Shown here: positions 22,225 to 29,938 of the stretch, one piece after another
Numbering within the stretch: the first letter of the stretch is position 1
How the letters are laid out: the number at the start of each line of letters is the position of its first letter
Source of the DNA: RGIG5579 sp045602025
GTDB lineage: Bacteria > Bacillota > Clostridia > Oscillospirales > SIG627
Direction of reading: 5' to 3'
Length of the DNA: 29,938 bases
NCBI GenBank assembly: GCA_045602025.1
Contig: JAZSAT010000030.1
Coordinates: 1-29,938, forward strand
Translations under genes and position numbers: made by a program
Notes under the pieces: model-generated
The model's database searches: none
Told to the model about the DNA's origin: nothing
Seen by the model: only the letters and a program-made list of their open reading frames with translations

Positions 22225-24291
22225 TTACTCAGCTTCAGCAGGTGCAGCTTCTTCTGCTGCGGGAGCCTCTTCAGCGGGAGTCGCTTCAGCGGGAGTCTCT
22301 TCAGCGGGAGTCTCCTTTACCATGTACTGTTCAGCAGCCTCGTCGACCTCTTCTTCCTCAGCAGCAAGAAGGCTTCTCATAGAAAGGCTGACTCTCTGAG
22401 TCTCATAGTTGATATCAACGATCTCAACCTGTACTTCTTCTCCAACAGAAAGAACCTCTGCAGGATTTGCGATCTTACGGTTAGCGATCTGGGAAATATG
22501 AATCAGACCGTCGATACCGGGGATCAATTCTGCAAATGCACCGAAGGTAGTAAGGCTTACGATCTTAACGGTAGCAACATCGCCTGCCTGGAACTTCTCG
22601 GGAAGAATCTTCCAGGGATTGGTAGCTTCGGTCTTGTAGCCGAGGCTGATCTTGCGGGTCTCGGTGTTGATCTCTTTTACGAAAACGGTGATCTCATCGC
22701 CGATGCTTACTACTTCTGCAGGGCTCTTCAGCTTCTTCCAGGAAAGCTCAGTGATGTGAACCATACCGTCCACGCCGCCAAGGTCAACAAATGCGCCGTA
22801 AGAAGTGATAGACTTAACCTTACCGGTATAAACCTTATCTACAGCAACCTCTGCCCAGAATTTCTCTTCCAGAGCCTTTCTCTCTTCACGAAGAACCTCG
22901 CGAATGGAAGCAATTGCTCTCTTTCTTGCGGGATCGGTCTCAACGATCTTGAAAGCAACCTCCTGACCCAGCATAGGATCGAGGCTTGCTCCCTTGGGAG
23001 AACCGGTCAAAGATGCGGGTACGAAATAGGTCTGTGTATCATCGGACACCAAAATGCCGCCCTTGATCACACTGGTAACCTTTCCGGAAAGGGTTACGCC
23101 GTTTTCGAAGGCTTCCTGGATCTTGCTCCAGCCTGCGCGGGCATCCACTCTCTTCTTGGATACCTGAACGGTGCCTTCGGGATCGTTAAACTTCTGAACC
23201 AAAACAGTGATTTCATCGCCTACATGGAAGCTTTCAGCAAGGTTGGACTCACTGTCAGCTACTTCTGCGGAAGGAAGGATACCGGTATGCTTGATGCCGA
23301 GATCTACATGCACTTCATTTGCAAAGACACTGGTTACGATTCCCGTAACTTCTTCTCCTGTTCTGATGGTTTTGAATGATTGGTTGAGCATTTCCTCAAA
23401 GCTCATTTCGTCGTTTTTGATTTCCGACATGGTTTGTATTACCTCCTTGATCACACTGTCCGGAGTGGAGGCTCCCGCCGACACACCGACAGTCATATCT
23501 TTTTTTAATTTATTGTGCGGTATTTCTCCCGCATTTCTGATATGAACGGTATCACAAAATTCTTCGCTTACCGAAACCAGCTTTTTGGTGTTGCTGCTGC
23601 TCTTGCCACCTACAATGACCATAAGGTCGCATTTTTTCGCAAGAGCCTGCGCATCCTTCTGGCGAATTCCCGTTACATTACAGATCGTATCGTAAAAGAT
23701 CAGATCGGGGAAAACGCTCTTTGCGCGCTTACAGCACTTTTCCCACTGGGCCACACTGTGAGTGGTCTGGGAAAGGAATATATGATAGGCATCCCGATCG
23801 GCTGTTTTTTCATATTCCATAAGCTCTTCAAGGCTTGAAATAACAACCACGGGATATTTTTTTGTTTGACTTACGATCCCGAGCACTTCGGGATGCTGTG
23901 CATCGCCCAGTAGAACGAAAACCGCTTTTTTTCCTTCTGCAAGGGCCTTTTTTTCTTCTTCCAGAACGATGTTATGAATCTTTTTTACAAAAGGACAGGT
24001 TGCGTCAATATACGGAAAACCTTTTTTCTCAAGCTCTTCGATCACGGGCTGAGGGACACCGTGGGTTCTGACAAAGATCAAAGCGTTCTCGCCGGAAATA
24101 TTGTCAAGATCCTCCGTGGAGATATTAGACACGCCTCTTTTGGAAAGAGATTCGTTAAAGTCCTCATTGTGGATAATATGCCCTAAGGTATATATCTTTT
24201 TTTCTCCAAGCTGGATCTGTTCTTCCAAAAGCTCCACCGCGCGGCGGACACCGAAACAGAAGCCTGCGTGTTCAGAAAGCAAAATTTTCAT
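22225..24291 (-). CDS. ispH: Fusion of HMBPP reductase (IspH) and ribosomal protein S1-type repeats
   Basis: A 688-residue protein. Residues 1-285 are IspH, the Fe-S enzyme for the last step of the MEP isoprenoid pathway. The three cluster cysteines are C12 (AGFCFGV), C99 (DATCPFV) and C204 (DTICNVTG), with the family residues H41, H77, H133, E135 and GGKSSSNT. Residues about 310-650 hold four S1/OB-fold RNA-binding repeats, the last two most canonical (GKVKSITSYGAFVDLGGVDG; SLTTFGAFAELIPGIDGLIH). A low-complexity A/P/E tail ends the chain. The same fusion is annotated in many Clostridia as IspH/S1, so it is not an assembly error. The ATG overlaps the plsC stop (ATGA), which implies translational coupling. 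Confidence 0.95.
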   Translation of the reverse strand: MKILLSEHAGFCFGVRRAVELLEEQIQLGEKKIYTLGHIIHNEDFNESLSKRGVSNISTEDLDNISGENALIFVRTHGVPQPVIEELEKKGFPYIDATCPFVKKIHNIVLEEEKKALAEGKKAVFVLLGDAQHPEVLGIVSQTKKYPVVVISSLEELMEYEKTADRDAYHIFLSQTTHSVAQWEKCCKRAKSVFPDLIFYDTICNVTGIRQKDAQALAKKCDLMVIVGGKSSSNTKKLVSVSEEFCDTVHIRNAGEIPHNKLKKDMTVGVSAGASTPDSVIKEVIQTMSEIKNDEMSFEEMLNQSFKTIRTGEEVTGIVTSVFANEVHVDLGIKHTGILPSAEVADSESNLAESFHVGDEITVLVQKFNDPEGTVQVSKKRVDARAGWSKIQEAFENGVTLSGKVTSVIKGGILVSDDTQTYFVPASLTGSPKGASLDPMLGQEVAFKIVETDPARKRAIASIREVLREERKALEEKFWAEVAVDKVYTGKVKSITSYGAFVDLGGVDGMVHITELSWKKLKSPAEVVSIGDEITVFVKEINTETRKISLGYKTEATNPWKILPEKFQAGDVATVKIVSLTTFGAFAELIPGIDGLIHISQIANRKIANPAEVLSVGEEVQVEIVDINYETQRVSLSMRSLLAAEEEEVDEAAEQYMVKETPAEETPAEATPAEEAPAAEEAAPAEAE
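22253..22312. repeat. 15-bp tandem repeat encoding the A/P/E tail
   Basis: Units 22268-22282, 22283-22297 and 22298-22312 differ only at their first bases (TCTTCAGCGGGAGTC or GCTTCAGCGGGAGTC); 22253-22267 is a diverged fourth copy. They encode five-residue TPAEE/TPAEA-like units near the C-terminus of the IspH-S1 fusion, so the copy number can change without loss of frame. Confidence 0.85.
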
Positions 24292-24911
24292 TTTTTCTTG
24301 TTCTTTTTATAGTCTGCCGCCTGTCTTTCAAGATCCGAGATCTTTTCAAAGACATGATCGGTTACATAAACAGCCTGTTCCTTTTTGCCCATATCTTCAG
24401 GGAAGGAAAAGCTCTCGATCTCACCAAAAGCAATATAGGTCTTTCTGAAGGGGCGAACCTTAAAATTCTTGGAATAGATACCGACAGGTAGGATCTTTGC
24501 TCCCGAAAGGACGGAAAGCATACCGACACCGGCCTTAAAATCCTCTTTCTTCAAAGGATAGCGGCAGCGGGTACCTTGGGGGAAAACAGAAAAGGCTTTT
24601 CCCGCCTTTAATTCCCTTACGGCGATACGAAGCTTCACCGCGTCTCCCCCATCACGGGAAAGAGGGATCACATCGCACCCTTTTACAATATAACCGACGA
24701 TGGGACGGCGGAAAAGCTCTTCCTTTGCCATAAAGGTAAGAGGCCTTGGAAGGGTGATCGCAAGAAATAGCGGGTCAAAAAATGAAATATGATTGGGGCA
24801 GACGATCAGACCTTCCTCGGGCAAGGTTTTCGGAAGATTGATAAGGCGGATCGGGAACAGAAAACGGATCACCGGGCCTAAAAACCGCACCAAACGCTCG
24901 TATAAGGTCAT
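24288..24911 (-). CDS. plsC: 1-acyl-sn-glycerol-3-phosphate acyltransferase
   Basis: A 207-residue PlsC-family acyltransferase. The catalytic HX4D motif is H41/D46 in NHISFFD, and the substrate motif reads FPQGTR at 110-115, with Gln where FPEGTR is most common. A hydrophobic N-terminal segment (residues 7-26) suits membrane attachment. It makes phosphatidic acid from lysophosphatidic acid, a step in phospholipid synthesis. The ATG at 24911 follows GGGAGGAATT; the in-frame ATG 27 bp upstream has no site. Its TGA overlaps the ispH ATG by 4 nt. The plsC-ispH-S1 order is known from Clostridia, often with cmk upstream; cmk is not here. Confidence 0.93.
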   Translation of the reverse strand: MTLYERLVRFLGPVIRFLFPIRLINLPKTLPEEGLIVCPNHISFFDPLFLAITLPRPLTFMAKEELFRRPIVGYIVKGCDVIPLSRDGGDAVKLRIAVRELKAGKAFSVFPQGTRCRYPLKKEDFKAGVGMLSVLSGAKILPVGIYSKNFKVRPFRKTYIAFGEIESFSFPEDMGKKEQAVYVTDHVFEKISDLERQAADYKKNKKK

Positions 24912-24940
24912 AATTCCTCCCACAAAATAAATCAACAATT

Positions 24941-24969
24941 ATTATAGTGTAAAAAAGATAAAAAGTCAA
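24941..24969 (-). promoter_or_regulatory. Promoter of the plsC-ispH/rpsA operon
   Basis: Minus-strand TTGACT (24964-24969), a 17-bp spacer and a perfect TATAAT (24941-24946), 29 bp upstream of the plsC ATG. Confidence 0.75.
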
Positions 24970-25053
24970 GGCAATTCCAAGAGTTTTTTCGATTTTATTT
25001 CGCATTTTTCCATTGATTTTCATCAAATTGTTCTTCTATGTTATTTTATGAAT

Positions 25054-25089
25054 AAAAGAAAAGCCGCGTTTTTTCGAAACGCGGTTTTT
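25054..25089. terminator. Terminator downstream of the MATE pair
   Basis: CCGCGTTT (25064-25071) pairs with AAACGCGG (25077-25084) around a 5-nt loop, extended by one G-U pair. T-rich runs follow on both strands. The stop of the minus-strand MATE gene is at 25095. Confidence 0.8.
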
Positions 25090-25094
25090 CTTCT

Positions 25095-26456
25095 TCAGGC
25101 GGTTGCAAGAAGCTTTCCTTCTTTTTTGCGATAGTAGAGGTAGCAAACAAATTGTGCCAAGGACGAAAGTGTCCAGGAAAGGGGATAGCAGATCAAAAGG
25201 AAATTATAGGTGGGATTCATAGGAAAAATCAGCGTGACCCAGATCACACGGGGAACACAAACGAAAAAGGCATTCAAGACAGTGGGCATAAGGGTCTTTC
25301 CCATTCCTCTGAGACACCCGATAGACATATCGGCAACGGAAAACAGAACATACCCGGCACCGAAGACGAAAATGCGTTTGACACCCATCGCAATTACTTC
25401 GGGATCCTTTGTAAATATGCGCATAAAAAACTCGGGAAAAGTAAAGGTAAACGCATTAATGATCATAACACCGCCGATAGAGACCAAAATGCTCTGCCAC
25501 AGAAGCTTATCGATTCTTTTTAAATTTTTTGCACCGTAATTCTGACCTGCAAAGCTCACGCATGCAGCCGAGAAAGAAGCCAGAATTTGATGCAGGATCA
25601 CATCCATATTTCCCGCGGCGGAATTGGAAGCAAGCGCCACAGGACCAAGGGCGTTATACGCAGAGGTTACCAGAAGATTTGCAACACTGAACACAATACC
25701 GTTCAAGCTGCAAGGGATGCCGATTTTTGCAATATGAAGCACCTCTCCTTTTTTCAAAGAAAGCTCTTTTAAAGACAATCTGTACTCACCCGACGGATGA
25801 AAAAGGATCGTCAGGATCACTGCTGCGGAAAGATAGTTTGCCGTAGCGGTTGCAAGAGCAACACCGGCAGAATCCAAATGGAAAGCGATAACAAAAACAA
25901 GGTTAAAACCAACATTGACAAGACCGGTTGCCGTAAGAATATACATGGGGCGCTTGGTATCTCCGTGGGCACGGAGAATACCGGATCCGAAGTTATAAAG
26001 AAGCGAGGCAGGCTGACCGATAAACAAAATGCGCAGATACGTAGTTGCTTCATCAATGACAGAGGCAGGACAATCGATCATCTCCAGCATAGGGCGGGAA
26101 AAAAGAATTCCCAAAACGGCAAGCAGAATACCGCTGATCACACCCACGGTAATGCTGGTATGCATTGCTGAGCGAAGCTCCTTCCTCTTCCCTGCTCCGT
26201 AAAAATTGGCACAAATAACGTTTGCACCGACGGAAAGCCCCAAAAACAAATTCAAAAACAAGGCGTTGATCGGACCTACGGAGCCCACTGCAGCAAGAGA
26301 AGCAGTTGAATCCTTCGCAAAATTTCCCACCACCAGCATATCCGCAGCGTGATAGGTCTGCTGTAAAAGAGCTGAAAGCAGAATAGGGATCGCAAAAACG
26401 ATCATTTTTTTCATAACCGGACCGTGGGTTAGGTCCATAGAATGCTTTGACGCCAT
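25095..26456 (-). CDS. MATE family efflux transporter, copy 1
   Basis: A 453-residue multi-spanning membrane protein of the MATE (NorM/DinF-like) family. It begins MASKHSMDLTHGPVMKKMIV. Two homologous halves are visible, each with a family block: PILLSALLQQTYHAADMLVV near residue 25, and IGIPCSLNGIVFSVANLLVT near residue 245, followed by GQNYGAKN at about 307. About twelve hydrophobic segments are expected. MATE proteins export cationic drugs or metabolites in exchange for Na+ or H+; the substrate here is unknown. TAGGAGGG precedes the ATG by 4 nt. It lies 20 bp behind a close paralogue and is probably co-transcribed with it. Confidence 0.93.
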   Translation of the reverse strand: MASKHSMDLTHGPVMKKMIVFAIPILLSALLQQTYHAADMLVVGNFAKDSTASLAAVGSVGPINALFLNLFLGLSVGANVICANFYGAGKRKELRSAMHTSITVGVISGILLAVLGILFSRPMLEMIDCPASVIDEATTYLRILFIGQPASLLYNFGSGILRAHGDTKRPMYILTATGLVNVGFNLVFVIAFHLDSAGVALATATANYLSAAVILTILFHPSGEYRLSLKELSLKKGEVLHIAKIGIPCSLNGIVFSVANLLVTSAYNALGPVALASNSAAGNMDVILHQILASFSAACVSFAGQNYGAKNLKRIDKLLWQSILVSIGGVMIINAFTFTFPEFFMRIFTKDPEVIAMGVKRIFVFGAGYVLFSVADMSIGCLRGMGKTLMPTVLNAFFVCVPRVIWVTLIFPMNPTYNFLLICYPLSWTLSSLAQFVCYLYYRKKEGKLLATA

Positions 26457-26476
26457 TTTTCCCTCCTAAACAGTTT

Positions 26477-27862
26477 TTATGCCGGATCCGAAAACTGCTC
26501 CAAAAGCAGCTTTTCTTCCTCTTTTTTGCGGCATACAAAATAGCAAATCAGCTGCGCTGTCGCCGACAAAATCCAAGAAACGGGATAGCAGTACAAAAGA
26601 AACGCAAGGGTTTCAAAACGAGGAAAGAGAAGGAGTATCCAAAGCGTTCTGGTGATACAAATGGCGGAAATATTCAGCACCATCGGAAGCATGGTTTTTC
26701 CCATTCCTCTCAAACAGCCTACCGCCATCTCGGAAACAGAATAGATCATATATCCCAAACTCATAATTTTCAAACGGACCCCGCCCATGGCGATTACTTC
26801 CAAATCTCCGTTTGCAAACAATCCCATAAAAAAGTCGGGGAACGAAAAAATCAAAGCGGCCATGACGGAAAGAATCCCCAAGGTAACAAGGATGCTTCGC
26901 GACAAAAGTTTGTCAATTCGGTCCAGTTTCTTGGCGCCATAGTTCTGTCCGGCAAAGCTGACACATGCAGAACTGAACGCTGCTAATATCTGATACAAAA
27001 TACCATCCACACTGCTGGCTGCAGAATTGGCAGCGAGAGCAACGGGTCCGAGAATGTTCAAAGCGAAGGTAATAATTACGTTGGTGATGTTAAAAAGAAT
27101 GCTGTTCAAACCGCAAGGAATACCAACTTTCACTATGTTTAAAAATTCCTTGCGATGAATTTTCATCTCTGAAACGCTCAGCCGTTGATCTCCGCCGGGG
27201 TGGAAAAGAATCCACAGAACGATACCTGCGGAAACATACCAAGAAACGATGGTGGCAATCGCAACGCAAGAAGCGGCATTATTGGGGGAAAGCATTACCA
27301 AAATCACGTTCAAGATAACGTTGATCATTCCGGCAGCAGAAAGGATATACAACGGGCGCTTGGTATCGCCGTACGCTCTTAAAATACCCGAGCCAAAATT
27401 GAACATCAAATTCGCAGGCTGACCGAGAAAGATAATCTGCATATACTTCATCGCCTGTTCTCTGACGCCATCGGGACTACCCATCAGAACGAGAATCTTC
27501 TCCGACAGAAGAAAACCCATTACACTCACCGCGATGCCGCAAATCAGTGAAAAAACGATGCAAGAGTGCATCGCCCGACGAAGAGATTCCGCTCTTCTCT
27601 CACCGTATAGGTTTGCGCAAACCACGTTGGCACCGACCGCAAGACCGAGAAACAGATTCAAAATCAAAGTCGTAACAGAGCCGGTGCTGCCCACAGCGGC
27701 AAGAGCGGTTCGCGAATCCGTTGCAAAATTTCCAACTACAATCACGTCCGCTGCATGATAAAGCTGTTGAAGAATGTTACTGAGAACAATCGGTATTGCA
27801 AAAATAACAAGTTTTTTCAAGACAGAGCCTTTTGTAAGGTCCATAGAATGTTTAGACGCCAT
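26477..27862 (-). CDS. MATE family efflux transporter, copy 2
   Basis: A 461-residue paralogue of the following gene, collinear with it and starting with nearly the same residues (MASKHSMDLTKGSVLKK). Conserved MATE blocks include PIVLSNILQQLYHAADVIVV, GIPCGLNSILFNITNV and SFAGQNYGAKKLDRIDKLL. It is expected to be a twelve-segment secondary exporter of unknown substrate. The start at 27862 is chosen to match the paralogue, with GAGGTG 6-7 nt upstream; an in-frame GTG at 27871 is a possible alternative with AAAGGAG before it. First gene of the tandem pair, which probably arose by duplication. Confidence 0.93.
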   Translation of the reverse strand: MASKHSMDLTKGSVLKKLVIFAIPIVLSNILQQLYHAADVIVVGNFATDSRTALAAVGSTGSVTTLILNLFLGLAVGANVVCANLYGERRAESLRRAMHSCIVFSLICGIAVSVMGFLLSEKILVLMGSPDGVREQAMKYMQIIFLGQPANLMFNFGSGILRAYGDTKRPLYILSAAGMINVILNVILVMLSPNNAASCVAIATIVSWYVSAGIVLWILFHPGGDQRLSVSEMKIHRKEFLNIVKVGIPCGLNSILFNITNVIITFALNILGPVALAANSAASSVDGILYQILAAFSSACVSFAGQNYGAKKLDRIDKLLSRSILVTLGILSVMAALIFSFPDFFMGLFANGDLEVIAMGGVRLKIMSLGYMIYSVSEMAVGCLRGMGKTMLPMVLNISAICITRTLWILLLFPRFETLAFLLYCYPVSWILSATAQLICYFVCRKKEEEKLLLEQFSDPA

Positions 27863-27893
27863 TTTCCACACCTCAACTCCTTTTTCTACTTGG

Positions 27894-27921
27894 ATTTTAG
27901 CACACCAGAATAAAAAAGCAA
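27894..27921 (-). promoter_or_regulatory. Putative promoter of the MATE pair
   Basis: Minus-strand TTGCTT (27916-27921), a 16-bp spacer and TAAAAT (27894-27899). Weaker than the other promoters here, but well placed 31 bp upstream of the ATG at 27862. Confidence 0.45.
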
Positions 27922-28000
27922 TAGCTAAAACGATTTTTTCTCACTTTTTTCGATTTTATGAAAAAGTGGCTGAACCACCCGTATTTCTCACCCTTTTTCC

Positions 28001-28029
28001 TTGACTTTGCGAAAAAAATTTGGTATATT
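28001..28029 (+). promoter_or_regulatory. Promoter of the yicC-remA-gmk-rpoZ cluster
   Basis: TTGACT (28001-28006), a 17-bp spacer and TATATT (28024-28029), giving a leader of about 45 nt before the ATG at 28081. Confidence 0.7.
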
Positions 28030-28080
28030 ATAGTGATAATATATTTATAAGACTATGCCCCCCGAGGAAAGGAAGTTTTT

Positions 28081-28959
28081 ATGCTGAAAAGTATGACCGG
28101 TTACGGACGCTATTCCGATTGCATAAACGGGTTCGATATCACCTTCGAGATCCGCAGTGTAAACAACCGTTATCTTGACACCAATATTCGTCTTCCCAGA
28201 ATCTACGGATATCTGGAAGAAAAGATCAAAAAAGCCATTCAAAAAAAAGCTGCCAGAGGAAAAGTAGATGCTTTTCTCACAGTAGAACGCCCTGCAGGGG
28301 ATGTTACCGAGATCGCTCTGGACGAAAATCTTGCCGCACAGTATGTTGCTGCTCTTCGCAAGATCGCGGAAAACCACAACCTTCGTGATGACATTTCCGT
28401 TTCCTCCGTGGCTCGCTTCTCTGACATTTTTTCCAAGAAGGTAAAAGAAGACGACGCGGACACCGTATGGGCTATGGTAGAGCCCGTGGTGGAAAAGGCA
28501 CTGGATGCCTTTCTTCTGATGAGAGAAAAGGAAGGAGAAAATCTGTTTCGGGATCTGAATGCCCGTCTTGACCGTATGGAAGAGATCTTAGAGAAGATCA
28601 AGGCTCGCTCCGGCGAAGCCCTATCCCTTTATCGGGAAAGGCTGGAAGCAAGACTGAAAGAATATCTTCAGGATACCGAGATCGATGAGGCAAGGCTTCT
28701 CACCGAAGTAGGCATTATTGCCGACAAGATCGATACGGGCGAAGAGATCACCCGTCTTGGAAGCCACATCGGACAGTTCAGAAAGTTGATCCGTCAGGAT
28801 ACTCCTTCCGGCAGAACGATGGATTTTCTCACCCAGGAGTTGAACCGAGAAGTAAATACCATCGGCTCCAAATGCTCCGAAATTGAGATCACTCAGCTTG
28901 TAATCGATGCCAAAAATGAGATCGAACGGATCCGTGAGCAGATCCAGAATATTGAGTAA
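28081..28959 (+). CDS. yicC: YicC/YloC family endoribonuclease
   Basis: A 292-residue protein, full family length. The N-terminus is the family signature (MLKSMTGYGR, then FEIRSVNNRYLD, then RLPR). The C-terminal domain ends with TPSGRTMDFLTQELNREVNT, then SKCSE and VIDAKNEIERIREQIQNIE. YicC proteins have been described as RNA-cleaving enzymes; B. subtilis YloC lies in the same neighbourhood. AGGAAAGGAAG precedes the ATG. It is the first gene of the classic yicC-remA-gmk-rpoZ run and is separated from remA by 9 bp, so it is co-transcribed. Confidence 0.95.
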   Translation: MLKSMTGYGRYSDCINGFDITFEIRSVNNRYLDTNIRLPRIYGYLEEKIKKAIQKKAARGKVDAFLTVERPAGDVTEIALDENLAAQYVAALRKIAENHNLRDDISVSSVARFSDIFSKKVKEDDADTVWAMVEPVVEKALDAFLLMREKEGENLFRDLNARLDRMEEILEKIKARSGEALSLYRERLEARLKEYLQDTEIDEARLLTEVGIIADKIDTGEEITRLGSHIGQFRKLIRQDTPSGRTMDFLTQELNREVNTIGSKCSEIEITQLVIDAKNEIERIREQIQNIE

Positions 28960-28968
28960 GAGGTAATT

Positions 28969-29211
28969 ATGACAGAAATCGGATTTGGAAATTATGTAGC
29001 ATCCTCCCGTGTGGTTGCCGTTGCAGGACCGGAATCCGCGCCCATCAAGCGTTTGGTTCAGGATGCAAAGGATGCAGGGATCGCTGTAGATGTCACCTGC
29101 GGCAAAAAAACGCAGTCGGTGCTCCTGACCGACAGCGGACACATTATTCTCTCTGTTCTGTCACCCGAGGAAGTTCAATCCCGCCTTTCGGCAAAAAAAG
29201 AAAAGGAATGA
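28969..29211 (+). CDS. remA: RemA family (DUF370) DNA-binding regulator
   Basis: An 80-residue protein with the DUF370/RemA pattern: GFGNYVASSRVVAVAGPESA, then PIKRLVQDAK, and DVTCGKKTQSVLLTDSGHII near the centre. In B. subtilis RemA activates extracellular matrix and osmoprotection genes by binding DNA repeats. Its position between yicC and gmk is the usual one and supports the assignment. AGAGGTAATT precedes the ATG, and gmk follows after only 4 bp. Confidence 0.92.
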   Translation: MTEIGFGNYVASSRVVAVAGPESAPIKRLVQDAKDAGIAVDVTCGKKTQSVLLTDSGHIILSVLSPEEVQSRLSAKKEKE

Positions 29212-29215
29212 GAAC

Positions 29216-29833
29216 ATGAAACCTGAAGTTTTGATCGTATCCGGCTTTGCAGGCTCCGGAAAAGGAACTGTATTTAAAATTGCAAAAGAGCTTTTCCCGA
29301 AGCTAAAATTGAGCGTTTCCATGACGACCCGTGCTCCCCGTCCCGGCGAGATCCACGGCGTTCACTATCTTTTTGTAAGTCGGGAAGAATTCTTAAAGAC
29401 CCTTTCCGAGGATGGCTTTTTTGAGCACGCAGAATACTGCGGAAATTTTTACGGCACACCGAAGAAGCAGCTGTTTCAAATGGTTGAGGAAGGCTTTGTT
29501 CCCGTTCTCGAAATTGAGACCGACGGCGCCATTCAAGCAATGAAGGAGCTGAAATCCTATGCTTCCGTCTTTCTCTCCCCTCCCGATTACAAGACCTTAG
29601 AGGCGCGTTTGCGCGGAAGAGGAACCGAAACGGAGCAGTCCATCCAAAAGCGTCTTACCACTGCAAAGGAGGAACTGGAAAGAGTCCGCCTTTACGAAAA
29701 CCTCGTTATCAATTATGATGACAGGTCGGAAGAAGCGGCACGCGCCATTGCCGACATTGCCATGACAGGTAAAACCGAAAGCCCTGTCGCCTACCGTAAC
29801 AAGGAAGCCTTCATTGAAGGTTTCTTGAAATAA
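29216..29833 (+). CDS. gmk: Guanylate kinase
   Basis: A 205-residue nucleoside monophosphate kinase that phosphorylates GMP to GDP with ATP. The P-loop is GFAGSGKGT (residues 10-18), a variant of the usual GPSGxGKGT. The GMP-binding block reads SVSMTTRAPRPGEIHGVHYLF, given here as SVSMTTRAPRPGEI plus HGVHYLF, and is followed by FFEHAEYCGNFYGTP. The C-terminal region LRGRGTETEQSIQKRL is the lid. It starts 4 bp after remA, with AAAGGAATGAGAAC before the ATG, and rpoZ follows, as in other Firmicutes. Confidence 0.95.
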   Translation: MKPEVLIVSGFAGSGKGTVFKIAKELFPKLKLSVSMTTRAPRPGEIHGVHYLFVSREEFLKTLSEDGFFEHAEYCGNFYGTPKKQLFQMVEEGFVPVLEIETDGAIQAMKELKSYASVFLSPPDYKTLEARLRGRGTETEQSIQKRLTTAKEELERVRLYENLVINYDDRSEEAARAIADIAMTGKTESPVAYRNKEAFIEGFLK

Positions 29834-29857
29834 AACTATTTTTTGGAGGAAAAAAAC

Positions 29858-29938
29858 ATGATTTATCCGACTATTGCCGAGCTTTCTGATGAAGGAGTAA
29901 ACCGCTACGCACTTTCCATTGCCACTGCAAAGTGCGCA
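29858..29938 (+). CDS. rpoZ: RNA polymerase omega subunit, 3'-truncated by the window end
   Basis: Only the first 27 codons are visible (MIYPTIAEL, then NRYALSIATAKCA). The pattern of a short hydrophobic start followed by 'S/N-R/K-Y-x-L-x-I-A-x-A-K' is that of RpoZ, which stabilises the beta' subunit of RNA polymerase. GGAGG lies 8 nt upstream. Position directly after gmk is the standard location of rpoZ and carries much of the weight, since the visible part is short. Confidence 0.85.
   Translation, partial: MIYPTIAELSDEGVNRYALSIATAKCA

Noticed and set aside
22027..23379. 450-codon open frame on the + strand
   Set aside because: It lies antisense to the IspH-S1 fusion, overlaps the end of the germination gene, and its product is low-complexity (serine/cysteine/glycine-rich at the start). 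The minus-strand frame has clear family motifs.
22225..24291. IspH-S1 join as an assembly error
   Set aside because: The same fusion is well known in Clostridia and the frame is continuous.

Overview
The window looks like a chromosomal segment of an anaerobic, endospore-forming member of the Clostridia (Bacillota), probably an uncultured gut-type lineage. The reasons are a GerA-family germination protein, an IspH-ribosomal protein S1 fusion of the kind known from Clostridia, the yicC-remA-gmk-rpoZ gene order, AGGAGG-type ribosome binding sites, and many near-consensus sigma-A promoters (TTGACA/TATAAT, mostly 17 bp apart). This assignment is inferred from gene content only.

Left end (1-1752): a fragment of an unrecognised protein, a convergent XRE-type regulator with a zinc ribbon, and a 641-bp gene-free stretch. 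That stretch holds hairpins, a 10-bp tandem repeat of a CGGAAA motif, and the promoter of the next operon.

Carbohydrate block (1753-7624): three tandem, collinear DUF4838 paralogues without signal peptides, 12-13 bp apart, driven by one promoter and closed by one terminator. An intracellular GH2 glycosidase lies separately at 11761-13500.

Housekeeping and envelope block (7670-19014): an AIM24/TIGR00266 protein, tRNA-Gln(CTG), MscL with a C-terminal zinc ribbon, a two-gene operon of DUF21/CBS membrane proteins, GH2, trpS, an operon of three small unrecognised proteins behind a sporulation-type promoter box, a third DUF21/CBS/CorC protein, and a PgcA-type phosphoglucomutase. The third DUF21 gene has a leader of about 200 nt that contains its own intrinsic terminator, so it is a candidate for transcription attenuation.

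Right part (19130-29938): a membrane-anchored protein with InlB-like repeats, a stand-alone GerA/SpoVAF-type germination protein, the plsC-ispH/rpsA operon, two tandem MATE exporters, and the start of the conserved yicC-remA-gmk-rpoZ cluster, with rpoZ cut by the window end.

The parts most worth following up are the DUF4838 triplication with its unusual upstream region, the attenuated leader of the third DUF21 gene, and the small three-gene operon with a SigE/SigK-like box. I saw no CRISPR array, insertion sequence, prophage or classical defence system.
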